Positions 41,729-50,578 of a stretch of DNA of 64,000 nucleotides are shown here, piece after piece. The notes beneath the pieces are model-generated. The model did no database searches and was not told the origin of the DNA. It saw only the letters and a program-made list of their open reading frames with translations. How positions within the stretch are numbered: position 1 is the stretch's first letter; every line of letters starts with the position of its first letter. This DNA comes from CAYQMF01 sp964418595 (GTDB lineage Bacteria > Planctomycetota > UBA1135 > UBA2386), in NCBI GenBank assembly GCA_964418595.1, contig CAYQMF010000011.1, positions 22,790 through 86,789 on the forward strand. Direction: 5' to 3'. The position numbers were made by a program, and so were the translations under genes.

Positions 41729-42723
41729 GAGTCCACCTCCTGACGACGCTCGCCCTCCTCGGCTGCCAGGCCACGCCGCCGGAGCCGCGTCCCGGCGATC
41801 GGGCCCCGCGGCGCGGCGACGAGATCTCGGTGTGCGGCCAACTCTTCCACACTGGCACCCCGGTCGTGCTGTGGAACGATCCTGGCGGCTATGACGCGTA
41901 TCGCCTGGAGCCGCGCTTCAAGGAGGAGGAAGAGAACGCCGAGCCGCAGCGCGTGCCGAAGCGGCGCTATCACTCGTTCCGGGCCGGGCTGCCGGCGAAC
42001 GTCGCCGCGGCGGTCCGCCGCGAAGGCTGCACGCTCGACGACCTGCGGCTGCTCGTCGACCAGTTCGTGATCCACTACGACGTCGCGGGCACGTCGCGCC
42101 AGTGCTTCAAGGTGCTGCAGGACGTGCGCAACCTTTCGGTGCACTTCATGCTCGACGTCGACGGCACGATCTACCAGACGCTCGACCTGAAGGAGCGCGC
42201 GTGGCACGCGACCATCGCCAACGACCGCTCCGTGGGGATCGAGATCGCGCATCCGGGTGCGTACGGGAGTGCGGACGATGCGGCGTTCTCGACGTGGTAC
42301 GCGCGCGACCAGGACGGGGTGCGCGCCGTGTTCCCGGGGTGGATGAAGGAGACGGGGATCCGCACGCCGGGATTCGTGGCACGGCCGGCGCGCCCTGATC
42401 TCGTCGCGGGCACGATCCAGGGGCGCAAGCTGTGGCAGTACGACTTCACTGACGCGCAGTATCGTGCACTCGCGAGGCTCACCGCGACGCTGACCCGCGT
42501 CTTCCCGCGCATGCCGCTGGCGGTCCCACGTGGCGCAGACGGGGCAGTCATTCCGCGCACGCTGAAGGAAGACGAGTTCGCCGCGCATCATGGGCTGCTC
42601 GGTCACTGGCACGTCGCCACGAACAAGACCGACCCTGGGCCAGCATTCGACTGGGCCCGCCTCCTCGACGATGCAGGTGCCCTCGCCCCTGAGCGGCTCC
42701 CCAAGGACGACGCACGCCGTTAG
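41725..42723 (+). CDS. N-acetylmuramoyl-L-alanine amidase (Amidase_2), lipoprotein
   Basis: 332 aa. Lipobox ALLGC follows a short hydrophobic signal. The zinc-site pattern is visible: His in FVIHYDVAG, His in RAWHATIAND, and His/Asp in the end block HWHVATNKTDPGPAF, with VGIEIAHPG between. It cleaves the MurNAc-L-Ala bond or a related amide at the envelope. It is coupled to the amidase-signature gene by ATGA, so the two hydrolases may act in sequence. Confidence 0.87.
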   Translation: MRVHLLTTLALLGCQATPPEPRPGDRAPRRGDEISVCGQLFHTGTPVVLWNDPGGYDAYRLEPRFKEEEENAEPQRVPKRRYHSFRAGLPANVAAAVRREGCTLDDLRLLVDQFVIHYDVAGTSRQCFKVLQDVRNLSVHFMLDVDGTIYQTLDLKERAWHATIANDRSVGIEIAHPGAYGSADDAAFSTWYARDQDGVRAVFPGWMKETGIRTPGFVARPARPDLVAGTIQGRKLWQYDFTDAQYRALARLTATLTRVFPRMPLAVPRGADGAVIPRTLKEDEFAAHHGLLGHWHVATNKTDPGPAFDWARLLDDAGALAPERLPKDDARR

Positions 42724-42769
42724 GATCTCCGCGCCCTCCGGCCGAGCACCCGATCGCCCGTCCGTCGCC

Positions 42770-44980
42770 ATGCCTCGTCTGTTCACGTCTGAGCCTCTGC
42801 CTTCGATTCCCGGCGTGAGCGGCCTGACCCCGCTCGCCAGCGGCGGTCAGGGCGATGTCTTCGTGGGCGCGTGGCACGACGGACGCAAGGTCGCCGTGCG
42901 CGTGGAGCCGCTGACGGAGGTCGAGGACGCCACTGCCCGGCTGCGGGCCGATCAGGAAGGCACGCTCCTGGCGCGGCTCGCCCACCCCAACCTCGTGCCG
43001 CTCCTCGCCCACGGAACGACCGCACACGCGACCTACGTCGTCATGGAGTTCGTCGAAGGCGCCGACCTCAGCCGCGAGCTGGCACGGCGCGCCGATCGCC
43101 CCGACATCGATGCCGCGTCGACGCAGACGCGGGCATCGCGGCAACCCACCGATCCCACCGCCGCCGCGACGCGCATCCTGGACGCTGCCACCCAGGCGGC
43201 GCTCGCGGTTGCGCCGATCGCCCGGCCTGCGTCCCCCGAAGCATTCCGCAACGCCGAGCACTGGCGATGGGTGGCCACCCTCGGGGTGCAGCTCTGCGGC
43301 GCACTGGATCGCCTGCACAGCGCCGGTTTCCTGCACCGCGACATCACGCCGCGCAACGTGATGGTCAGGCCCGACGGCAGCGTCGTGCTGGTCGACCTCG
43401 GTCTCGCGACCGCGGGTGATCTCGTCCGGATCGCGAGCGACGACTCGGTGGCGGGGACCTGGGCCTACATGAGTCCGGAGCAGCGGCGACGCGAAGGCAT
43501 CTCGACCCGCTCCGACATCTATGGCCTGGGCTGCACCCTCTACGAGTGCCTGACCGGTCACCCGCCAGGGCACGCGGTCGCCGGCACGACGGAGTACGCC
43601 CCGCCGCCCGATGTCCGCGACTCGAACCCGACGGTGCCGGAGGCGTTCGCGCTCGCCCTCGGGACCTGTCTCCGCCCGGTCCCTGGCGAGCGCTACGTCG
43701 GGGCCCGCGATCTCGGCGATGACCTTCTCGCGGTGCTCGCCGGCCGGCCCCTGGGGTGGCGCCAGCGGCACTGGTCGCGCCGGCGGATCGCAGTCGCCTC
43801 CGTCACGCTCGCCGTCGCCCTCGCCGGAGTGACGTGGTGGGTGGCGCGCAGCACGCCTCCTCCACCGCCGTGGACGGCGGCGCTCGCCGCGGTGCGGGCG
43901 GGCGACCTCGCCGCGGCCACTGCGGCCGTGGATGCCGCACCGGACAGGGCCGACACACTGGCGCGCATCGGTAGCGGGCTGCACCCCGAAGAGGTGGAGC
44001 CACAGCGCTGGCTCGCGCGCCTGCAGGGGTTCGGCCTGCTCGAGACGCAGCCGAGCCCAAGGATCGCCGTGGCGATCTGCGAATCGGACCTCGAGTTCAC
44101 CGGGACGGTCGAGACCTGGTACTCGGCGGACAAGCCGCTGGCGTTCACTCGTCCCCCGGGCCTCTACAAACTGGTCGTCGCCATGGCCTCGCCAGGATCG
44201 AAGCCAGCGTCCGGCGACGAGCGAATGACGACGGCGCCGCTCCTGTTCCGGGTCGATCCGAACTCGCCGGTGAGCGTGGCGTGCGCCGAGATCGTGAGCG
44301 CCTGGGACCGCCATCCCGGGCGGGATCTCGGTTGGTACCGCCTCCCGGGCGGCGGGGCGACGATCCGCCACGCTGCCGGCCTGTCGGGCTCGACGGAGTT
44401 CGTCATCCCCCCGCGCCCCCCCCTGGACATGGCGCGGACGGAGATCCCCGCCGAAGTGTTCCATCTCTACGTCGATTGGCTCCGCTTCGGCCCGGCCACG
44501 CGGGTGGCGTTGTTCGCACACCCCGATGAACCCGAGGCAGCCTGCACGCTCGACGCCGCACTCAGCCTCCGCACCACGGTCATCGCGCCCAGGGGCGCAC
44601 GCGCCGAGGTGTCCTTCTGGTGGGCCCACCGCATCGCCGGTTTCCTCGGTGGACGCATGCCGACTGCCGCGGACTGGAACCTCGCCGCCCAGACCTGCTA
44701 CCTGGAGGACGGTCAGAGCCGCGACCGCGAATCGCCGGCGATCCGCGACCTCCTGGATGGCGCGCGCGAATGGACGTGCACGGCATCGCCCTTCGGGCGC
44801 GACGGCAACATGCTCTGCCCACTGCACCCACCCTCGAGTCGCGGCGCCGGCGGCAACCTCCGCCTGTCGGGTTCACGCCTCGTCATCGGCCACGACGACA
44901 TCAACCCGATCCTCACCGGCCGCGCCGCGGCTCGGGTCGTGCGCATCCTCTACACCCCTAGCTTCGACACCTCACGATGA
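42770..44980 (+). CDS. Ser/Thr kinase-like protein fused to formylglycine-generating-enzyme-type domain
   Basis: 736 aa. Kinase-like domain about 20-325: LASGGQGDVFVG, VEFVEGADL-type hinge, FLHRDITPRNVM, DLGLA for DFG, and GTWAYMSPEQRR. The usual VAIK Lys position reads KVAVRVEP, with Arg for Lys, so activity is doubtful. One membrane helix (IAVASVTLAVALAGVTWWVA) follows. The exported part ends in a FGE-sulfatase/SUMF1-like domain with GGRMPTAADWNLAAQ and DGAREWTCTA. A TAGGAT hexamer at the previous stop codon may be its promoter. The same fusion type is known in planctomycetes. ATGA overlap with the next small gene. Confidence 0.82.
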   Translation: MPRLFTSEPLPSIPGVSGLTPLASGGQGDVFVGAWHDGRKVAVRVEPLTEVEDATARLRADQEGTLLARLAHPNLVPLLAHGTTAHATYVVMEFVEGADLSRELARRADRPDIDAASTQTRASRQPTDPTAAATRILDAATQAALAVAPIARPASPEAFRNAEHWRWVATLGVQLCGALDRLHSAGFLHRDITPRNVMVRPDGSVVLVDLGLATAGDLVRIASDDSVAGTWAYMSPEQRRREGISTRSDIYGLGCTLYECLTGHPPGHAVAGTTEYAPPPDVRDSNPTVPEAFALALGTCLRPVPGERYVGARDLGDDLLAVLAGRPLGWRQRHWSRRRIAVASVTLAVALAGVTWWVARSTPPPPPWTAALAAVRAGDLAAATAAVDAAPDRADTLARIGSGLHPEEVEPQRWLARLQGFGLLETQPSPRIAVAICESDLEFTGTVETWYSADKPLAFTRPPGLYKLVVAMASPGSKPASGDERMTTAPLLFRVDPNSPVSVACAEIVSAWDRHPGRDLGWYRLPGGGATIRHAAGLSGSTEFVIPPRPPLDMARTEIPAEVFHLYVDWLRFGPATRVALFAHPDEPEAACTLDAALSLRTTVIAPRGARAEVSFWWAHRIAGFLGGRMPTAADWNLAAQTCYLEDGQSRDRESPAIRDLLDGAREWTCTASPFGRDGNMLCPLHPPSSRGAGGNLRLSGSRLVIGHDDINPILTGRAAARVVRILYTPSFDTSR

Positions 44981-45234
44981 GCAAGCCCACCGCCTGGTTC
45001 CGCCTCCCCGCCGATCTCGTCAAGGACCCTGCCCGTCTCCGCCGGGTCACGGACCAGCTCGCCGCCGTCGTCAACACGAGCAACACGCGACGACCCAACT
45101 CCGGGTCCGCGAACAAGAACCCCTGCGACGACGAGCCGGAGTGCTTCTTCATCGGAGTCGTGACGATCGATGGGGTCCTCTACCACGTGTACGACTGCAA
45201 GGGCGAGGTCGTCCTCTACCCGGCGATCGCCTGA
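44977..45234 (+). CDS. Hypothetical 85-aa protein
   Basis: 85 aa, soluble. It contains two Cys pairs (CDDEPECFF and YDCKG) and a beta-hairpin-like end FIGVVTIDGVLYHVYD. Not recognised. Its ATG overlaps the stop of the kinase-FGE gene, so it is co-translated with it and may be its partner or substrate. Convergent with the repeat-protein gene three bases away. Confidence 0.6.
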   Translation: MSKPTAWFRLPADLVKDPARLRRVTDQLAAVVNTSNTRRPNSGSANKNPCDDEPECFFIGVVTIDGVLYHVYDCKGEVVLYPAIA

Positions 45235-45237
45235 GCG

Positions 45238-47034
45238 TCAGCGATCGGCGATCACGGAGATGACCTCGCCGTGCACGCCGCGTCCGGAACCGCGCTCGAA
45301 CCGGCCGTTGCCGGCGGGTCGCTTCGTGTCTCCGGGTTCGTACGCATCCTCGGCGGCCCCGAGATCGGCGAAGACGCCGAGGGCCACGGCGCGCGGCGTC
45401 TCCCTGGCCGCCGTCGCGTGCGCGACGGCCGTGAACGAGTACGCATCCCGGCCGCGCCAGTCGAGGAACACGCCGAGTCCGCCGGCCAGCGCGAACCCCG
45501 CACTCTCGATGGGCAGCGTGTAGCGGTCGTCGCCGCCGCGGTCTTCGGCCCAGGCGAGGCCCGACTCCACCGCCGCACCGAGCGCGGGCGCGGCGGTCAC
45601 GACGTATTCGTCGTCACCTGCCGCGTCGATGCACACGCCGATCCCCGCCGAGCGGGCCGCACCGAGCGCGAACGCCCCGACCGCGTAACGATCCTTGCCC
45701 GCCGCATCGAAGAACGCGCCGAGCCCGTGCGCCTCGCCCATCCCGCACGCGCGCCCGCCGACGCGGTACTCGTCGTCGCCGGCGAGATCGACCGCGAGAC
45801 CGGCCCCACCACCGAGCCATGGCGGCAGACCGAGTCCGACTCCCAGCACCTGCTCCGCGCGTGCGCCGGGCAGCGCCTCGCGTCGATCGTCGCCGCCCGC
45901 GTCGAGGTAGAAGCCGAGACCGCCCGGGAGACCGACCCCGAGGCAGCGTGGCCCGATCGCGGCGACGTCGGGATCGACGCCCAAGTCGAGCAGCAGGCCG
46001 AGCCCGCAGCAGCCCACGCCGCCGCCATCGCGCGCGAGTTTCCAGGAGTCGCGCCCGCCGAGATCGGCGAGCAGGCCGATCCCGCCGGCACCGAAGCCGG
46101 CGCTGCGCGCGTCCACCGCGTACTCGTCGGCGCCAGCCAGGTCCAGGAGCACGCCGACGCCGAGCGTCGCCGAACCCAGCGCGTCGCTGCCACCCACGTA
46201 GCGGTCGTTCCCCGACACGTCGACCACGACGCTGAGCCGACGATTCACACCGGCGCCGCCGGCCGGTCCCCGGTAGGTGTCGTCCCCGCCGAGATCGACG
46301 ATGACCGCGATCTGGTCGCAGGCGTACTCGTTCGGACCCGGGCCACCGATGACCAGGCGGCCGAAGGACGCCGAGCGGTCGAGCAGCACGCTGCCCACGA
46401 CGCCGTTGGTGCCCACCGCGGCCGGCAGGCGCGCGAGCTGCGCCCGCCGCTCAGGCTCGAGCAGCGCCTCGACTGCCAGGATCACGAGCGCCGCCTGCTG
46501 GACGAGGACGCGATGGTCGACCTTGGCGAGGCGCGCGCCGACGTCGCGCAACGCTCCCACGTCGGCCGTGTCCCACTCCCCGCCCGTGTGCAGCGCACGG
46601 TCCAGGAGCCCATGCAGCGTCGGCGCCTGGAGCTTGGGATCACGGCCGGACCCGATCGCCTGCAGGACCTCGCGATGCACGCGTTCGAGCAGATCCTCGA
46701 ACGAGCGGGCATCCGTGACCCGTGGCGGAGTCGGTGCGGCCACCTCGACCCCGAACGCGCGCGCCGCGGCGAGGAGCGCCGGCAACGGGCCGGCGTCGAC
46801 GACGACCTCGCGCAGGGTCGCCTCGACGCGCTCGGGCCCGCGCACCCCGGCGGCGAAGGCCTCGGGCAGCAGCGCCGGCGGCGCGCCCGTCGCGATCCGG
46901 ACCTTCTCCAGGCGGCGCCCAGCGAGCGCGCGCTCCGCGTCGGCGAGCACGTCGAGCGACCCCAGGGCTTCGGCGCCGATCACGCGCGGTTCCTGCGGGC
47001 AGAGCACGAGCAGCAAGCAGAGGGTGAAGCTCAT
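45238..47034 (-). CDS. Exported protein with about 12 G-x-D-x-Y repeats
   Basis: 598 aa with a short signal (MSFTLCLLLVLCPQ). Residues 20-240 are helical and unrecognised. From about 244 to 575 it holds about 12 imperfect units of 26-28 residues, each opening with a hydrophobic strand and D-x-x-G-x-D-x-Y, for example VDLGGDDTYRG, VDVSGNDRYVGG, FDAAGKDRYAVG and IDAAGDDEYVV, followed by an Ala/Gly turn. This looks like a beta-solenoid with a ladder of acidic turns that might bind Ca2+. I know of no assigned function. It follows the glycosyltransferase by four bases. Confidence 0.72.
   Translation of the reverse strand: MSFTLCLLLVLCPQEPRVIGAEALGSLDVLADAERALAGRRLEKVRIATGAPPALLPEAFAAGVRGPERVEATLREVVVDAGPLPALLAAARAFGVEVAAPTPPRVTDARSFEDLLERVHREVLQAIGSGRDPKLQAPTLHGLLDRALHTGGEWDTADVGALRDVGARLAKVDHRVLVQQAALVILAVEALLEPERRAQLARLPAAVGTNGVVGSVLLDRSASFGRLVIGGPGPNEYACDQIAVIVDLGGDDTYRGPAGGAGVNRRLSVVVDVSGNDRYVGGSDALGSATLGVGVLLDLAGADEYAVDARSAGFGAGGIGLLADLGGRDSWKLARDGGGVGCCGLGLLLDLGVDPDVAAIGPRCLGVGLPGGLGFYLDAGGDDRREALPGARAEQVLGVGLGLPPWLGGGAGLAVDLAGDDEYRVGGRACGMGEAHGLGAFFDAAGKDRYAVGAFALGAARSAGIGVCIDAAGDDEYVVTAAPALGAAVESGLAWAEDRGGDDRYTLPIESAGFALAGGLGVFLDWRGRDAYSFTAVAHATAARETPRAVALGVFADLGAAEDAYEPGDTKRPAGNGRFERGSGRGVHGEVISVIADR
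45310..46305 (-). repeat. Coding tandem repeat array (about 12 units of 26-28 codons)
   Basis: Protein-level array within the exported repeat protein. Units are diverged at DNA level but keep the D-x-x-G-x-D-x-Y pattern; the unit around 45.9 kb is longer because of a GLGLPPWLGGGAG insertion, and two units have lost the Tyr. Confidence 0.65.
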
Positions 47035-47038
47035 CGCC

Positions 47039-48046
47039 TCAGGCTACGCACAGGAAGTCGATCCCGTCCTGGTATCCGAGGCTCGCCAGCTCGGCGCGGA
47101 TCTCTGCCCGGGGGCCGACTCCGACGACCGACACCAGCAGCGGCCGGCGCGGCATCTTCTGCAGCGCGGCCGGCGGGACCACGTCCGCGCCGGCGATGCG
47201 GTTGCCGAGCCGACCGGGATGCAGTTCGACGATCGCCGTGGGCGTGCGCCCGCGCGCGGCGAGCGCGCGCACCAGCTCCCGCCCCGTGCTGCCGTAGCCC
47301 CACAGCACGTAGCGCGCATGCCCGTGCAGGAACCCCGTGCACAGGAAGTGGACCTTGGCGGCGCGGAACCGATCGAGGCCGTAGCGCTCGTCGGTGCGGG
47401 AGAGCCGGGCCGGGTGTTCGCGCCACAGCAGGAGCCGCGCCGGCACGACACCGACGCGCAGCCCCGCCGCGTGCCAGCGCAGCAGCACGTCGTAGTCCTC
47501 CGGCCACGGGACCTCACGGTACGGATGGGCGTGCAACGCCGCCGCGCGAACCATCCAGGTCGGGTGCGCGATGGGACACTCCACGAACGCCTCGCGCGCG
47601 ACGTCTTCGGCGGTCCGGATCGTGCGCAGCCACGCCTCGTAGTCGGCGCGTCCGTCGCCGGCGCGACGCGGCAGGGGTCGCACATGGCACCCGACGGCGG
47701 CGAGCGACGGGTCCGCCGCGAGCGCCGCGGCCTGCCGGGCGAGGCGGTGGCGGTGCATCAGGTCGTCGCCATCCATGCGGGCGATGAACGCGCCGCGACA
47801 ACGTGCGAGGCCGGCGAGCAGCGCGGGGACGAGCCCCTGGCCCGGTTGTTCCACCAGCACGAAGCGGGCGTCGCGCGCGCTCGCCGCGCGCACGACCGCC
47901 GCGGTCGCGTCGGTCGAGCCGTCGTCGACGACGACGCATTCGAAGTTGCGCTCGCTCTGCCGGGCGATGCTCGCGAGCGCTGCCGGCAGGGTCGCCGCCG
48001 CGTCGCGCGCGGGCAGGAGCACCGAGATGCGCGGGTCGCGGGTCAC
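47039..48046 (-). CDS. Family 2 glycosyltransferase with C-terminal Rossmann-like domain
   Basis: 335 aa. The GT-A domain starts ISVLLPARDAAATLPAALAS, has VVDDGSTDATAAVV and the metal-binding ARMDGDDLMH, and YREVPWPEDYDVLLRW near its end. From about 235 follows a second domain with RYVLWGYGSTGRELVRALAARG, a dinucleotide-binding-like GxGxxG loop, ending in short strands. The start is GTG. Sugar donor and acceptor are unknown. Same transcript as the repeat protein, which might be its acceptor; that is speculation. Confidence 0.83.
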   Translation of the reverse strand: MTRDPRISVLLPARDAAATLPAALASIARQSERNFECVVVDDGSTDATAAVVRAASARDARFVLVEQPGQGLVPALLAGLARCRGAFIARMDGDDLMHRHRLARQAAALAADPSLAAVGCHVRPLPRRAGDGRADYEAWLRTIRTAEDVAREAFVECPIAHPTWMVRAAALHAHPYREVPWPEDYDVLLRWHAAGLRVGVVPARLLLWREHPARLSRTDERYGLDRFRAAKVHFLCTGFLHGHARYVLWGYGSTGRELVRALAARGRTPTAIVELHPGRLGNRIAGADVVPPAALQKMPRRPLLVSVVGVGPRAEIRAELASLGYQDGIDFLCVA

Positions 48047-48117
48047 GGCGGGATTGCAGCGCCAGCGAGCGCGGGCCGCAACGGCGAGCGCAGCCTCGCA
48101 GCGCGGCCACGAATGCG

Positions 48118-48123
48118 TATGGT
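48118..48123 (+). promoter_or_regulatory. Putative -10 box TATGGT for L-serine dehydratase
   Basis: The hexamer ends 9 nt before ATG 48133. The downstream bases CCGCCGCGC resemble those after the boxes at 36174 and 54276. Confidence 0.45.
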
Positions 48124-48132
48124 CCGCCGCGC

Positions 48133-49515
48133 ATGGGCCCCGCCTCCATCACCGTCCGCCTGCTCGATCTCTTCCGCATCGGACCGGGACCGAGCTCGAG
48201 CCACACGGTGGGTCCGATGCGCGCGGCCGGCTTCTTCCGGCGACGTTGCCTGTCGGCCGGGCTCGTCCCGCATCGGCTGCAGGTCGAGCTGCGCGGCTCG
48301 TTGAGCGCCACCGGCCGCGGACACGGCACGGACCGCGCCGTGCTCGCAGGCCTGCTGGGCTGGGAGCCCGAGACCTGCGACACCGACGCGCTCATCGCGC
48401 TGCCGCAGACGCTGCGCGCGCAGCCGCGGATCGACTTCGGCGGCACCGACCTCGCCCTCGTGCCCGACGACGTGGTCTTCCGCCGCCACGGCGACCTCCC
48501 CGACCACGCCACCCCGCACCCCAACACCATGGTCCTGCGCGCGTTCGATGCGAACGGGACCGTGCTCGCGGAGGAGATGTGGTTCTCGATCGGCGGCGGT
48601 TTCGTGCAGCGCGCGGGCAGCGATCCGACGCTCTCGACCGCGCCACCGGTGCCGACGCCGATCCCCTTCGAGGACGGCGACAGCCTCGTACTGGCGGCGA
48701 AGCAGCACGCGTGCGGGCTGGGCGACATCGTGCTCGCCAACGAGCGCGCGTGGGAGAGCACGCCCGGCGCCCTCGACGACGGCCTCGATCGCGTGTGGGC
48801 CGAGTTCCGTGCCTGCGCGCAGCGCGGTCTCGCCCGCCGCGGCGAGCTGCCCGGCGGGCTCGGTGTCCGTCGCCGCGCGGCCGACCTCTGGCAGCGCATC
48901 GAAGACGGCTCCGTCGAGGCGTCGTACCGGCACATCGCGCGCGCCCAGGCGTACGCGCTCGCGATCAACGAGGAGAACGCCGCCTACGGGCGGGTGGTGA
49001 CGGCACCGACCAACGGCGCGGCCGGGATCGTCCCGGGTGTCCTGCTCGAGGTCGTCGACCGCCTGCAGCTCGACCGCACCAGCATCCATCGCGCGCTGGC
49101 GACCGCCGGCGCCATCGGCATGGTGATCAAGACGCACGCCAGCCTGTCGGGCGCCGAGGTCGGGTGTCAGGGCGAGGTCGGCAGCGCGACGGCGATGGCG
49201 GCGGCAGCGCTGTGCGAGCTGCTCGGCGGCGATCCCGACGCGGTGGAGAACGCGGCGGAGATCGGCCTCGAACACAACCTCGGGCTCACCTGCGATCCCA
49301 TCAAGGGACTCGTGCAGGCGCCGTGCATCGAACGCAACGCGATGGGCGTCGCCAAGGCGTGGAGCGCGGCGCAACTGGCGCTGCACGGCGGCGGGCACCA
49401 CGTGGTGAGCCTGGACCGCGTGGTCCGCGTCATGAAGCGGACCGGGATGGACATGCGCCGCGAGTACAAGGAGACCTCCGAGGGCGGACTCGCGGTGGCG
49501 ATCCCGGAGTGCTGA
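48133..49515 (+). CDS. sdaA: L-serine ammonia-lyase (iron-sulfur, single chain)
   Basis: 460 aa, the size of one-chain SdaA/SdaB enzymes. FRIGPGPSSSHTVGPMRAA opens the beta domain; INEENAAYGRVVTAPTNGAAGIVPG and GAEVGCQGEVGSATAMAA, GLTCDPIKGLVQAPCIERNA carry the catalytic-domain motifs and cysteines of the 4Fe-4S cluster. Deaminates L-serine to pyruvate and ammonia. Confidence 0.94.
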   Translation: MGPASITVRLLDLFRIGPGPSSSHTVGPMRAAGFFRRRCLSAGLVPHRLQVELRGSLSATGRGHGTDRAVLAGLLGWEPETCDTDALIALPQTLRAQPRIDFGGTDLALVPDDVVFRRHGDLPDHATPHPNTMVLRAFDANGTVLAEEMWFSIGGGFVQRAGSDPTLSTAPPVPTPIPFEDGDSLVLAAKQHACGLGDIVLANERAWESTPGALDDGLDRVWAEFRACAQRGLARRGELPGGLGVRRRAADLWQRIEDGSVEASYRHIARAQAYALAINEENAAYGRVVTAPTNGAAGIVPGVLLEVVDRLQLDRTSIHRALATAGAIGMVIKTHASLSGAEVGCQGEVGSATAMAAAALCELLGGDPDAVENAAEIGLEHNLGLTCDPIKGLVQAPCIERNAMGVAKAWSAAQLALHGGGHHVVSLDRVVRVMKRTGMDMRREYKETSEGGLAVAIPEC

Positions 49516-49522
49516 TCCGGCG

Positions 49523-50509
49523 CTAAGCCGCCGAGTCCGCCGCGCGCAACCGGCGCACGTAGGCCGCGACGCCTTCCTCCAGCGTCCGGAACGGCCGGGT
49601 GTACCCGGCCTCGCGCAGCCGCTCCATGTCGGCCTCCGTGAAGTACTGGTAGCGCGCCCGGATCGCCTCGGGGGTGTCGATGAACTCGATCCGCTCCGCC
49701 ACGCCGAGTTCGCGGAACACGCAGCGCACGAGGTCGAGGAAGGTACGCGCCTTGCCCGTGCCGAGGTTGTAGATCCCGCGCGCGAGCGGCTTCTGCAGCG
49801 CGAAGTGCAGCACCTCGACCACGTCGTCGACGAACACGAAGTCGCGCTTCTGCTCGCCGTCGCGGAAGTCGGCGCGGTGGCTGCGGAACAGGCACGCCTG
49901 GCCGGTGGCGCGGATCTGGTCGAAGGCCTTGAGCACGACGCTCGCCATCGCGCCCTTGTGCCGCTCGCCGTAGCCGTACACGTTGAAGAACTTGAACCCC
50001 GACCACGCTTTGGGCGCGCGCCCGGCCTTCTCCTCCGCCAGCGCCCACTGGTCGAAGCGCAGCTTCGACACGCCGTACGGGTTGAGCGGGACCAGCGCGT
50101 CGGTCCTGGCTTCGTCGTCGGCGTAGCCTCCGCCGCCCTCGCCGTAGGTCGCGGCGCTGCTCGCGTAGGCGAAGGTCACGCCGGTCGCGACCGCGTGCTG
50201 CCACAGGCGCTGCGAGTACTCCAGGTTCACGCGGCGCAGCAGCGCCTCGTCCAGTTCGGTCGTGTCGGTGCACGCGCCGAGGTGCACGATCCCGGCGAGC
50301 GCCGGCTGCTCCTTCTCCAGCCACGCGAACAGGTCCTCCATGTCGACGACCTGACCGAAGTCGATCCCGCGGTGCTCCGGTCGCTCATGGAACGCTGCCG
50401 CCCGATCGACGGAGATCGGTGCGGGCAGGCCGCGGGCGCTCAGTGACTCGACGAATCGCGCGCCGATGAACCCGGCCGCGCCGGTGACCAGAAGCCTCGC
50501 TTGCGACAT
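49523..50509 (-). CDS. hldD: ADP-L-glycero-D-manno-heptose 6-epimerase
   Basis: 328 aa. NADP-binding TGAAGFIGARFVESL, active-site SSAATYGEG and YGVSKLRFD (Y-x-x-x-K), and the HldD-specific stretch FFNVYGYGERHKGAMASVV. Makes ADP-L-glycero-D-manno-heptose for lipopolysaccharide core, so the cell probably has a Gram-negative outer leaflet. GAAGGG sits 4 nt before the ATG. Confidence 0.92.
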   Translation of the reverse strand: MSQARLLVTGAAGFIGARFVESLSARGLPAPISVDRAAAFHERPEHRGIDFGQVVDMEDLFAWLEKEQPALAGIVHLGACTDTTELDEALLRRVNLEYSQRLWQHAVATGVTFAYASSAATYGEGGGGYADDEARTDALVPLNPYGVSKLRFDQWALAEEKAGRAPKAWSGFKFFNVYGYGERHKGAMASVVLKAFDQIRATGQACLFRSHRADFRDGEQKRDFVFVDDVVEVLHFALQKPLARGIYNLGTGKARTFLDLVRCVFRELGVAERIEFIDTPEAIRARYQYFTEADMERLREAGYTRPFRTLEEGVAAYVRRLRAADSAA

Positions 50510-50578
50510 GCTGCCCTTCTTTTCGGCAGGATCCGGGGCGGAGGCAAGCGCGCGCCCGATCGAAAGCGCTCGGCCGGA

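Noticed and set aside
45310..46305. CRISPR-like or DNA satellite array
   Set aside because: The periodicity is at protein level; DNA units are diverged and vary in length, so it is a coding repeat.
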